A stretch of 9,476 nt of DNA, taken from an uncultured Planctomycetaceae bacterium. GTDB lineage: Bacteria; Planctomycetota; Planctomycetia; Planctomycetales; Planctomycetaceae. The position numbers and the translations under genes are program-made. Where the stretch lies: contig CALFYU010000518.1 in NCBI GenBank assembly GCA_937952455.1, forward strand, positions 1 through 9,476, in the 5' to 3' direction. Below are positions 1 to 6,417 of the stretch, piece by piece. The notes beneath the pieces are model-generated. The model saw only the letters and a list, made by a program, of their open reading frames with translations. It was not told the origin of the DNA and did no database searches. The first letter of the stretch is position 1. Every line of letters starts with the position of its first letter.

Positions 1-294
1 AAATTAGGGCGTATTGACTCAAACGACTCATTGTCTCCCTGATTGTGGATTGGAGGACATAGTCAATTTGAGGCCGAGTGAATTGAATGATTGGGAAGGT
101 CGTTGTAATTCGCCGCGAAGAGCTTCTCTGCGAGCTCTGTGGCAATTTTCATTGTGCTGACTATCACTTTGATCGTCGGTTGGCAGGAAGGGCAGTGTAC
201 GACGGCAATCCGTCGGTTTGGGGTTTCTACTCCCATGCCGAAAAATCCGTGTTTTTCCGTGTCAATCCGTGGCCTAGATACCTCCCCTTTGTGA
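1..294. other. No convincing gene; left-edge intergenic stretch
   Basis: Several short open frames cross this stretch on both strands, but none has a good start, a ribosome binding site or a protein that resembles a family. A GGAGGA at 52-57 is not followed at normal spacing by an ATG that opens a useful frame. The only structure I can point to is the 10-bp-period TCCGTG repeat at 246-271. The oxidoreductase gene on the minus strand ends at 295, so the right part of this stretch is its 3' flank. No terminator hairpin with a T-run is visible. Confidence 0.5.
246..271 (-). repeat. Three-copy CACGGA repeat with exact 10-bp period
   Basis: On the plus strand TCCGTG begins at 246, 256 and 266. 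On the minus strand this reads as CACGGA followed by four A/T-rich bases, three times over. It lies just beyond the stop codon of the oxidoreductase. From memory, similar CACGGATT-type tandem motifs occur between genes in Planctomycetota and relatives, so this may be a short copy of a dispersed repeat. With three copies only, chance cannot be excluded. Confidence 0.5.
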
Positions 295-1422
295 TTACGA
301 TAGCGTGAACTCCGGCAGGCGGACGATTTCGCCTCCTTTGAGGGCTGACTCGTGGGCACAGATGCCGACGCAGGTCCAGTTGGCCGATTGCACGGCATTG
401 GGGTACGGGTCGCGGTCTTCGATTAGGGCGGTGACGAACTCGTGCGCCAGATGCGGGTGCGAGCCGCCGTGTCCGGCGCCTTGCGTGAACGAGAGATGCT
501 GATGCTCGTCCGCGTCGTAAACGCCGCCGGTGGTGAAAGGTTGAATCTCTTTGGGCAGGAGGTGCGCATAATCGGGGACCTTGATCCGTTCGGGGATTTC
601 CGGTTCCGGCTTCTTGGCGGTGTGCAGAACCGGATCTTCTCCTTCGATCAAGGGCCACTCGAATGCCTGCTTGGTGCCGTAGACGTCGAAGCTCTCGCGA
701 TATTGGCGGGCGACGTCGAACAGCGAACGATAAATCCGGGCCGTGAGGTCCGAATTGCGGAACTTGATGTGCGTCGTCTCGACAGCGAAGGGGGAATTGT
801 ATTTGGGAATCAATTCCTCGCGAATCGTCCCCGAGCCGAAACAGGAAACGTATTCCGCCTCGCCGCGCGTCAGCGCCAGGCAGGGGCCGACACAGTGCGT
901 GGCATAGTGCATCGGCGGCAGACCGGGCCAATAGTCGGGCCAGCCGTCCATATCCTGCACGTGGCTGGCCTGTAGAAATTGGATCTTGCCCAGGTCCCCT
1001 TTTTCGTAGAGTTCCTTCACGAACAGAAACTCGCGGGCGTAGACGACCGTTTCGGCCATCATGTATTTGAGGCCGGTCTCTTTGACGAGGTTGACGATCT
1101 CCTCACACTCGGCAATCGTGGTGGCCATCGGCACGGTGCACATGACGTGCTTGCCGGCCTTTAACGCGGCTATCGATTGCGGGGCGTGGTCGGGGATCGG
1201 CGTATTGATGTGCACGAAATCAACATGCGGGTCGGCCAAGACGTCGTCGTAGCTCGTATACCGCTTTTCGATGCCGTACGCGTCACCGATCTGGTCGAGT
1301 TTGTCCTTGGAACGCAGACAGATCATATACATATTGGCCTGCGGATGCCGTTGATAAATGGGAATGAACTCCGCCCCAAACCCCATGCCAATAATTGCGA
1401 CGTTGACCTGTTTCCCACTCAT
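295..1422 (-). CDS. Gfo/Idh/MocA family oxidoreductase
   Basis: Predicted cytoplasmic NAD(P)-dependent oxidoreductase of 375 residues, the usual size for the family. Known members oxidise or reduce sugars, inositols and related cyclic substrates; the substrate here cannot be told. The N-terminal Rossmann fold has the dinucleotide motif IIGMGFGAEF (glycines 12, 14 and 16), followed by the family pattern DFVHINTPIPDHAP (about 68-81) and AALKAGKHVMC (about 85-95). Where most members have EKP with a catalytic lysine, this one has TVP (96-98). The C-terminal half carries HYATHCVGP and the His-rich QGAGHGGSHPHLAHEFV segment, typical of the substrate domain. The frame stays open to 1527, but I chose the ATG at 1422: it has GGGAGGG 9 nt upstream and starts just before the Rossmann strand. 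No signal peptide is seen. The gene is divergent from the peptidase gene and appears monocistronic within the window. Confidence 0.92.
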   Translation of the reverse strand: MSGKQVNVAIIGMGFGAEFIPIYQRHPQANMYMICLRSKDKLDQIGDAYGIEKRYTSYDDVLADPHVDFVHINTPIPDHAPQSIAALKAGKHVMCTVPMATTIAECEEIVNLVKETGLKYMMAETVVYAREFLFVKELYEKGDLGKIQFLQASHVQDMDGWPDYWPGLPPMHYATHCVGPCLALTRGEAEYVSCFGSGTIREELIPKYNSPFAVETTHIKFRNSDLTARIYRSLFDVARQYRESFDVYGTKQAFEWPLIEGEDPVLHTAKKPEPEIPERIKVPDYAHLLPKEIQPFTTGGVYDADEHQHLSFTQGAGHGGSHPHLAHEFVTALIEDRDPYPNAVQSANWTCVGICAHESALKGGEIVRLPEFTLS

Positions 1423-1431
1423 CGAGACGTA

Positions 1432-1438
1432 CCCTCCC
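1432..1438 (-). promoter_or_regulatory. Ribosome binding site of the oxidoreductase
   Basis: GGGAGGG on the minus strand sits 9 nt upstream of the ATG at 1422. It decides that start over the in-frame ATG at 1527, which would add 35 residues of no family character. Confidence 0.7.
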
Positions 1439-1797
1439 GCGTCGATCACGAAGTTATTCTTGCAAGTTGCCTGCCCAAACAGCCTCGGCAACGGCTTCAC
1501 GATAACGGTTCGGTCGGCAAACGCCAATCTAACCGGCCCGGATTTATGGGATGAAGCTGGAGGTATTGAAACGATGCTTGCGCACCGGCAATGACTTAAT
1601 GGACCCCGCTGAATAACATTGGCGGCACCGCCGGCTGGCGACTGTGTCTATCCGGTCCAACCGGCAGCAATCAATCGGTTTGCACGGATTTGTGTCGAAA
1701 AATCAACGTCGAGCGCCGATGGAATTCAACCGAACCTCCCTTTACAGCCCTCGGCCGCGCGTGATAATTGGAGGATCAAAAAAATTTGCGAAGTCCC

Positions 1798-1803
1798 AAG
1801 GAG
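1798..1803 (+). promoter_or_regulatory. Ribosome binding site of the M50 peptidase
   Basis: AAGGAG lies 7 nt before the ATG at 1811. This is near-ideal and fixes the start there rather than at the upstream ATG of the open frame (1619). Confidence 0.8.
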
Positions 1804-1810
1804 TTATGAG

Positions 1811-2524
1811 ATGGGGTATATCATCAGCGCCCTGCTGATCGGTTTAGCGATCTTGATTCACGAACTGGGCCACTTGGTCGCCGCTTGGTGGACAAAGATT
1901 CCTGTTGCGCGGTTTTCCGTCGGCATCGGGCCGAAACTTTGGGGTTGGCGGCGGGGAGAGACCGACTACTGGCTGTCGGCGATACCATTGGGCGGATACG
2001 TGCTTCCCGCCGTTGAGGATCACGATGAATTTGTGAAGATCCCCGTCTCACGGCGTTTGATTTTTGCCTTTGGCGGACCCATTGCGAACATCCTGCTCTC
2101 GTTCGTCTGCCTGGCCGTCTATAACGTACTGCAATCGGGATTCAGCCTGGCTGCCATCTCGATTCAGCCGGCGGAACAGATCGCCAATATGATTCTGGCG
2201 ATGCTGGCGGCGATTGGCGGGCTGTTTACCGGAGCGGGCGAAGTTTCGGGTGTCGTCGGCATCGTCGCCGTGGGGGACAAGATCGTCTCCGGCGGTTTCA
2301 TCGGGATGCTGAAGTTCCTCAACGCCTTGAGCATTAGCCTGGCAGTGTTCAACATGCTGCCCATGCCCCCCTTGGACGGCGGCAAGATTTTGATGTACCT
2401 CCTGGAATGCATCGACCGGCGGTTGCTGTGGCTGCATGAGCGGTTAACCATCGCCGGCATCCTGTTGATTTTGGGCCTGATGGTTTACGCGACCTACGGC
2501 GATGTGCAGGCGTTGATGAATTAG
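1811..2524 (+). CDS. Site-2 protease family (M50) membrane zinc metallopeptidase, short form without PDZ
   Basis: Predicted integral-membrane zinc protease of 237 residues. Members cut substrates within or next to the membrane, for example anti-sigma factors (RseP), sporulation factors (SpoIVFB) or signal-peptide remnants; the substrate here is unknown. The first membrane segment carries HELGH (17-21), the HExxH zinc motif. It is followed by FSVGIGPKLWGWRRGETDYWLSAIPLGGYV (about 35-64), the membrane-reentrant part typical of RseP/RasP, and by FGGPIANILLS (87-97). The second catalytic motif is NMLPMPPLDGG (181-191), in which D189 is the expected third zinc ligand. A last hydrophobic segment spans about 213-228. 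Full RseP homologs are near 350-450 residues and have one or two PDZ domains between the FGGP and LDG motifs. Only about 80 mostly hydrophobic residues lie there now, so the PDZ is absent. All catalytic motifs are intact, so it is probably active. The stop codon overlaps the start of a heptameric repeat. Confidence 0.9.
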   Translation: MGYIISALLIGLAILIHELGHLVAAWWTKIPVARFSVGIGPKLWGWRRGETDYWLSAIPLGGYVLPAVEDHDEFVKIPVSRRLIFAFGGPIANILLSFVCLAVYNVLQSGFSLAAISIQPAEQIANMILAMLAAIGGLFTGAGEVSGVVGIVAVGDKIVSGGFIGMLKFLNALSISLAVFNMLPMPPLDGGKILMYLLECIDRRLLWLHERLTIAGILLILGLMVYATYGDVQALMN

Positions 2525-2553
2525 GCTTGAGGCTTGAGGAGACAGGCTTGAGG
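2523..2553 (+). repeat. Heptameric tandem repeat, left arm of an inverted pair
   Basis: From 2524 the sequence reads as 7-bp units: GGCTTGA, GGCTTGA, GGAGACA, GGCTTGA, then GG. The array starts within the stop codon of the peptidase gene. A copy in the opposite orientation lies at 2652-2681. The two arms share about 18 of 20 bases when one is reverse-complemented. Confidence 0.8.
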
Positions 2554-2651
2554 AAGCCGGCGCGGACGAATCAATTTACCGCTGCCCGCTTGGCGTGTCA
2601 CCGAATTAGTTAGTTGACTTGTAGTTGCTCCTCCAACATTCCTTAGCCAAC

Positions 2652-2681
2652 CCTGAAGCCTGTCGCCTCAAGCCTGTCCCC
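2652..2681 (-). repeat. Heptameric tandem repeat, right arm of an inverted pair
   Basis: On the minus strand this reads GGGGACA, GGCTTGA, GGCGACA, GGCTTCA, GG: the same 7-bp unit and its GGNGACA variant as the left arm at 2523-2553. The intervening 98 bp hold no gene. The transcript could fold into a long stem, which might serve as a terminator or mRNA stabiliser for the peptidase gene, but there is no T-run. The arrangement also fits a small non-autonomous repeat element. Confidence 0.8.
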
Positions 2682-2711
2682 TACCGTTCGAATGGATACA
2701 CAACGACGTTC

Positions 2712-3368
2712 ATGATGAAAACTCGCCCGCCGGCCGATACGACTTTCTTGTTTCTTGTGCGTCATGGGGCGACCGATGCGAATTTGCAGCGGCCCTATAT
2801 CTTGCAAGGACAGGGTATCGACGGGCCGCTGAGCACGTTGGGGCGAGCACAGGCGGCCGCTTGCAGCGGCTTGCTGAGCGAATATCCCATCTCACACGTC
2901 TACGCCAGTCCCATGCTGCGGGCGCAGCAATCGGCGGCCCAGATCGCCGAACCGCACGGTCTGACCGTGAAAACGGCCGACGCAATCAACGAATGCAACG
3001 TCGGACGCTGGGAAGGATTGGATTGGGGAACCATCGAGCGGGACTTTGCCGACGCCTATGCCCTATTTCGCCAAGACCCCGTGGAACACGGCTATCTCGA
3101 TGGGGAATCGTACGGCGATGTGGCGGCACGAGTCACGCCCGTGATGAACGGGTTGTTGGAAAACCATCCGGGCGAATCGATTGTCGTTGTGGCGCACAAC
3201 GTCGTCAATCGCGTCTATCTGGCCACGTTATTGGGTGTTCCCTTGGCGTTGGCCCCCAGTATCCGGCAGTCAAATTGCGGCGTAAATATCATCCGCCGCG
3301 ATCCGCGGGAGACGGTCGTCACCACGATGAATGCGGCCTTTCATCTCGATGGACTAGCGACCGGGTGA
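2712..3368 (+). CDS. Histidine phosphatase family protein (phosphoglycerate-mutase-like)
   Basis: Predicted cytoplasmic phosphatase of the histidine-phosphatase branch 1 family (cofactor-dependent phosphoglycerate mutase, CobC, SixA-like), 218 residues, a normal length. The hallmark LVRHGATDAN is at 15-24 with the phosphorylated histidine H18 and R17. YASPMLRAQQSA supplies the phosphate-binding R70. NECNVGRWEGL (93-103) supplies the likely proton donor E94. VVVAHNVVNR (158-167) supplies the second histidine H162; many homologs have HG here, this one HN. The substrate cannot be read from sequence; small phosphate esters such as sugar phosphates or cobalamin and nucleotide intermediates are all known in the family. 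The frame is open to an ATG at 2625, but that extension runs through the repeat arm. I chose the double ATG at 2712/2715 just before the first strand, although neither has a clear Shine-Dalgarno sequence. The gene is convergent with the LolA-like gene. Confidence 0.9.
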   Translation: MMKTRPPADTTFLFLVRHGATDANLQRPYILQGQGIDGPLSTLGRAQAAACSGLLSEYPISHVYASPMLRAQQSAAQIAEPHGLTVKTADAINECNVGRWEGLDWGTIERDFADAYALFRQDPVEHGYLDGESYGDVAARVTPVMNGLLENHPGESIVVVAHNVVNRVYLATLLGVPLALAPSIRQSNCGVNIIRRDPRETVVTTMNAAFHLDGLATG

Positions 3369-3398
3369 CCTGTGGGTCCGTGCCACTCGAATTTTGAC

Positions 3399-3457
3399 GT
3401 CGGGGGGCCGATCCATGCGAGTTGGACGTCCCGTGTGGTGCATACCTCACCCCCGAC
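3399..3457. other. Long-range 8-bp inverted repeat between convergent genes
   Basis: GTCGGGGG at 3399-3406 is matched by CCCCCGAC at 3450-3457. The 43-nt loop and absence of a T-run make it a poor terminator. It is the only notable dyad in the 158-bp space between the convergent phosphatase and LolA-like genes. Confidence 0.3.
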
Positions 3458-3526
3458 CAGTAGGCGACACCGGTCCGAGAGCTCAGATGGGAAATCGATT
3501 CGCGAAAACTTGACGTTGACCGACCA

Positions 3527-4609
3527 TTACGGCTGCGGCGTTTGACCGGCGTCCGGGGCGTCGGTCGGTGCCTGCGTTTTCTGCCCGGCGGACTGCACGG
3601 CCAAGCGGATGCGTTCCTTGTAGAACGGCGTGAGGTCGATTGGGATCGGCGTTTCCGGCGGGATGAAGGTGAATTCGCTGTCGTCGATGGCTCCGTTGAG
3701 TTCGATTTCTCGAAACGCCAGCGTCAACATGGCCCGGGTGTGATTACGGCCGGGGACCTTCTTGCGGTACTCAATCTTCAGCGGAAACCCAGTTTTGCGA
3801 TCGAGGAAGATCCGTACCAGATCGGGAATGAGGCTGGGCAGTTCCCGGGCGCCAGGTTGACCGTCGCTGCCGGGGGGCTGTCCGGGACCTTGCAGCCACC
3901 GGTCGCGGTACTGCTGATTCCAGGTTCCCTGAACCATCCACACGCTCTTATCATCGAGCGTATCGTCTTTCAAGACGTCAAAGGTCATCGCCTGTTCTAA
4001 GGCGGCCAACATACCCGGAAGTCCGCCCAGTCCCATCTCGGCAATGAACAGGTCGGCGGTCGCGGTTTGGCTGGCGCGAGCGGCTTCCAGAATTTCCCGT
4101 ACGTTGCGGCGGGTGAGCTGGATTTCTTCGCCGATGATGTGCCGCGTGTACAGGATTTCGCCGTCGCAGACCTCCATCAAGGCCCCGCTGGTTTGCCCGA
4201 TTTGGAGGTCGAATTCCAGACGGATCTTCGTTTCGCCGCGTTGGAGATAGCGGCCGGTGGCAGTGAAGCCGTGATTGCCGATTTCCACCGTCTCGATCAC
4301 GTTGGCGCGGACCGAGTGGTGTTGGGTGAGAAGTTCGCGGGCTTTTTTGAGAGCGGCTGCAGCGGTGGCCTTATTATCCGCCGCTTTCTCATCGGCCGAT
4401 TTCGCGGCGGGTTCCGTATCTTGGGTGGGTTCGGAATCGGTCTCTTGCGGCGGATCGGCCTGTGCGAGGACCAAATCCGCACCGGGCGGCAGCGTTTGCG
4501 CTGCGACCGGCGATCCCGGCGCGGACGCCTGCGGCGGGGCGGCGTCACCGCAACGCATTACGTACAGACAGGTTGTGGCAGCGACCAAAATGGGCAAGGT
4601 TTTTGCCAT
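3527..4609 (-). CDS. Exported LolA-like / outer-membrane lipoprotein-sorting-like protein
   Basis: 360 residues. The N-terminus is a short signal peptide (about 1-23, hydrophobic core ILVAATTCLYVM). A cysteine at 20 is preceded by V-M-R, a poor lipobox, so cleavage to a soluble periplasmic form is about as likely. Residues 24-85 are a low-complexity Ala/Pro/Asp/Glu/Thr linker, suggesting tethering or spacing. From about 86 to 332 the protein matches the LolA/LolB-like fold: an opening helix (KKARELLTQHHSVRANVIET), then strands with the markers CDGEILYT (148-155), RIFLDRKTGFPLKIEY (266-281) and FREIELNGAIDDSEFTFIPP (299-318). Such proteins bind lipids or lipoprotein acyl chains in a half-barrel. 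In Planctomycetota they are numerous and mostly of unknown function, so transport of a lipid or lipoprotein is inference. The tail (340-360) is again Pro/Gln/Thr-rich. The gene is divergent from the exported-protein cluster. Only a weak GGTGAAG 16 nt upstream of the ATG is seen. Confidence 0.82.
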   Translation of the reverse strand: MAKTLPILVAATTCLYVMRCGDAAPPQASAPGSPVAAQTLPPGADLVLAQADPPQETDSEPTQDTEPAAKSADEKAADNKATAAAALKKARELLTQHHSVRANVIETVEIGNHGFTATGRYLQRGETKIRLEFDLQIGQTSGALMEVCDGEILYTRHIIGEEIQLTRRNVREILEAARASQTATADLFIAEMGLGGLPGMLAALEQAMTFDVLKDDTLDDKSVWMVQGTWNQQYRDRWLQGPGQPPGSDGQPGARELPSLIPDLVRIFLDRKTGFPLKIEYRKKVPGRNHTRAMLTLAFREIELNGAIDDSEFTFIPPETPIPIDLTPFYKERIRLAVQSAGQKTQAPTDAPDAGQTPQP

Positions 4610-4890
4610 GTTACGAAAATGCTGACTTCACCAAAGAATCGGGGCCGGTTATTCCGAAAAAACTGATTGTGATCGCATGCCGTACGGAAGTTGCCGTCTG
4701 AGTGCGTGAACATGAGGCGGCGGGACCACCCGTTGGTACCTATGCCGCTTTCGAGCGATCCGTTGGGTCGTTTTAGTTTATTCGCTAGGCGGCCGAAAGG
4801 TCGACAGCAATTCACACGAGACGAATTAGGGATGTCGGGCGGCGAATGCGATTGGATTCGGCGACCGAGTCGCAGCGGGAGCAGGGTGTT

Positions 4891-4919
4891 CGGGAAACGT
4901 CACACCGCGTCGTTTCCCG
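4891..4919. promoter_or_regulatory. Perfect 9-bp inverted repeat upstream of the exported-protein cluster
   Basis: CGGGAAACG (4891-4899) and CGTTTCCCG (4911-4919) are exact reverse complements separated by 11 bp. Arm centres are 20 bp apart, close to two helical turns, which is a common geometry for a dimeric regulator. It ends 41 bp before the start at 4961. If transcribed it would instead form a 9-bp hairpin in the 5' leader. Which of these applies cannot be told from the sequence. Confidence 0.45.
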
Positions 4920-4948
4920 TGCGCACCAGTCACATTACTTAGGTACCC

Positions 4949-4955
4949 GAGGGGG
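4949..4955 (+). promoter_or_regulatory. Ribosome binding site of the first exported-protein gene
   Basis: GAGGGGG lies only 2 nt before the ATG at 4958 but 5 nt before the next ATG at 4961, so the second ATG is the better start. Confidence 0.55.
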
Positions 4956-4960
4956 TTATG

Positions 4961-6199
4961 ATGAGATCCTACTTTTTGGCATTGAGCACCGTGGTCATCG
5001 TGACCGTCGGCTGTAGCACATGCGAGACTTGTCCTGATGATTGCAACGGATCGGGCGGAGGGTATCCTTCGGTCGATTCCAACATGTACCACGCTCCGCC
5101 GGCACAGCATCTGTTGCGTCCGGGACCGATGGTTGACGGACCCGGACCGGGCGTGTTGCCGATGATGGGCGGCGCGATGGGCGCCGGCGGTCCGTTCTCG
5201 ACGCAGACCTCACAAGTTCGGTTCATCGGTCCGGCCGGTATGGGGATCGGTTGGCAAATCGACGGCGGATTCGCCGAAGAGCAACTCACGGCTCCGGGAC
5301 GGTACAACTTCAACCAAGGCGCGACCTATCGGTTGAAGCTGACCAACATTCCTGACCGCGCCGGGTTGGTGCTGTATCCCTCGCTGCAGGTCTACCCCGC
5401 ACATCCGACCACCGAAGCCTACTTGTCGCACAACCCGATTCCCGTCCAACTCACCGACGAGGACATCGACCAAGTCGACGCCAACAATTTCGTGACCAAA
5501 GTCATCTACATGCCGGACGACGAGCACCAAGAACTGGCGATCGCCGGTGTGGAAACGCTGGTCTCCACACGGCTTGATCCGGGGATGGACCCGGTCGCTG
5601 AAGCGAGTCGCCGCGGCACGATTATGGCCGTGATTCGCATCGGTAACATGGACCTGGAAATGGCCGACGCTCCGGCGCTGGCCGCCAACGGTCAAGTCCG
5701 GCCGGCCGGTTTCGTTCGCCAAATCAGCGGCAAGAACGACGAACATGCCCCGCCGATGCCGATTGGTTACATCGGTGCCGACGGTAAGCCGACGGCGATG
5801 ATGATGGGTGCCCCGCGGCCAATGGGCGGCGTCCCGGCTTACAATCCGATTAGCGGCGTCGGCGGAACTCCGGTTTGGGGTTATCCCGTCACGGCCACGC
5901 CGATCGGGTTGCCTGGACCTCCGCACATTCCGTACGGCGGACCGGCCGGTCTGCGTTCGCACACGGTGCGGAACCTGACCAAAACCCACATTCCCGGTCC
6001 CACGCGTGACTTGCTGATTGACGTCAAGCACAGCCCGGGAATCAACCTGCCCGATCCGGTCAACTACGTGCAGTACGAGGAACGCCACTATGGTGCGAAG
6101 CACCACGAGCACCTCAAGCAGCACCGCGCCAGCCAGATCGAGCACCGCACGATTCTCGACGGCAACCAAATGGCCTGCCCTCCGGGCGACCTGCAATAA
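4961..6199 (+). CDS. Predicted planctomycete exported lipoprotein, Gly/Pro/Met-rich, paralog of the next gene
   Basis: 412 residues; I cannot assign a known function. Residues 1-17 are a lipoprotein-type signal peptide ending in VTVGC with C18 as the likely lipidated residue, followed by a cysteine cluster (C18, C21, C24, C28). Residues 30-85 are Gly/Pro/Met-rich. A folded domain follows at about 86-235, with motifs YRLKLTNIP (123-131), LYP (138-140), FVTKVIY (177-183) and MAVIRIG (222-228). The same motifs recur in the next gene, so the two are paralogs. Residues 270-345 are a flexible Gly/Pro/Met/Tyr-rich region. The C-terminus has a His-rich basic stretch (HYGAKHHEHLKQH). The lipobox suggests anchoring to a membrane with the rest outside the cytoplasm; this is inference. 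It is the first gene of a co-directional cluster. An ATG at 4958 is an alternative start, adding one residue. Confidence 0.8.
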   Translation: MRSYFLALSTVVIVTVGCSTCETCPDDCNGSGGGYPSVDSNMYHAPPAQHLLRPGPMVDGPGPGVLPMMGGAMGAGGPFSTQTSQVRFIGPAGMGIGWQIDGGFAEEQLTAPGRYNFNQGATYRLKLTNIPDRAGLVLYPSLQVYPAHPTTEAYLSHNPIPVQLTDEDIDQVDANNFVTKVIYMPDDEHQELAIAGVETLVSTRLDPGMDPVAEASRRGTIMAVIRIGNMDLEMADAPALAANGQVRPAGFVRQISGKNDEHAPPMPIGYIGADGKPTAMMMGAPRPMGGVPAYNPISGVGGTPVWGYPVTATPIGLPGPPHIPYGGPAGLRSHTVRNLTKTHIPGPTRDLLIDVKHSPGINLPDPVNYVQYEERHYGAKHHEHLKQHRASQIEHRTILDGNQMACPPGDLQ

Positions 6200-6246
6200 G
6201 CACTCGGGTGTTTGGGTATGTGACTACCGCTGCAAAAAACCCGGGA

Positions 6247-6294
6247 CCGTGCCGTCGACCAACTCGGCGGCACGGCTTCCGGCCCGCGGCGGGC
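6247..6294 (+). other. Hairpins in the spacer between the two paralogs
   Basis: CCGTGCCG (6247-6254) pairs perfectly with CGGCACGG (6268-6275) around a 13-nt loop. A smaller GCCC/GGGC stem follows at 6282-6294. There is no T-run, so this is not a standard terminator. It may cap or stabilise the mRNA of the first gene or attenuate read-through into the second. The spacer of 218 bp (6200-6417) holds no other gene I can support. Confidence 0.4.
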
Positions 6295-6417
6295 TGTTGA
6301 CGTCACAAATACCAGCGGACGGGCCGCGCTGACCAACAAAACTTCGATGGTCCGCGCGCAGATCAACAGATGCCTTTGGTTTCTACTTACTCTACTCTCT
6401 AGTCGGGAACGTCAATC

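Larger units (their letters stand above)
1423..1810. other. Divergent intergenic region between oxidoreductase and M50 peptidase
   Basis: This 388-bp spacer must hold the promoters of both flanking genes, but I could not identify convincing -35/-10 pairs. The plus-strand frame of the peptidase is open upstream to 1619 and the minus-strand frame of the oxidoreductase to 1527. Both extensions lack family similarity and compete with well-placed ribosome binding sites, so I treat them as non-coding. A weak short stem is present at 1652-1664 (CCGGT, 3-nt loop, ACCGG). An A-rich tract with a second GGAGG at 1770-1774 lies just ahead of the peptidase start. Confidence 0.5.
4610..4957. other. Divergent intergenic region upstream of the exported-protein cluster
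   Basis: These 348 bp separate the LolA-like gene (minus) from the first cluster gene (plus). They contain an 8-bp palindrome CCGTACGG (4680-4687), a small hairpin GCGAC-CGA-GTCGC (4861-4873) and the 9-bp inverted repeat at 4891-4919. I see no open frame with a credible start and no clear consensus promoter. An A/T-rich patch around 4772-4785 is a possible place for one. Confidence 0.5.

Noticed and set aside
138..292. Possible GTG-started 50-codon frame with a hydrophobic start (VAIFIVLTITLIVGW)
   Set aside because: It looks like a membrane segment, but there is no Shine-Dalgarno sequence and no supporting context; too weak to call.
87..308. Plus-strand open frame of 73 codons
   Set aside because: No ribosome binding site, no recognisable domain, and it runs through the CACGGA repeat.
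63..398. Minus-strand open frame of 111 codons at the left edge
   Set aside because: It overlaps the end of the oxidoreductase gene in another frame, has no ribosome binding site and its protein is low in family-like character.
1786..1809. Possible seven-codon leader ORF (TTG start, stop 1 nt before the peptidase ATG)
   Set aside because: The GGAGG at 1770-1774 is 11 nt from the TTG and the AAGGAG serving the peptidase lies inside it. Probably coincidence.
1619..1810. N-terminal extension of the peptidase to the upstream ATG
   Set aside because: The added 64 residues have no membrane or family character and the internal ATG has an ideal ribosome binding site.
4691..4942. 83-codon open frame in the divergent spacer
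   Set aside because: No ribosome binding site; it runs across the inverted repeat and has an Arg/Ser-rich composition typical of GC-rich non-coding DNA.
5210..6196. 328-codon minus-strand frame opposite the first exported-protein gene
   Set aside because: An antisense shadow: the plus strand has the signal peptide, ribosome binding site and the domain shared with its paralog.
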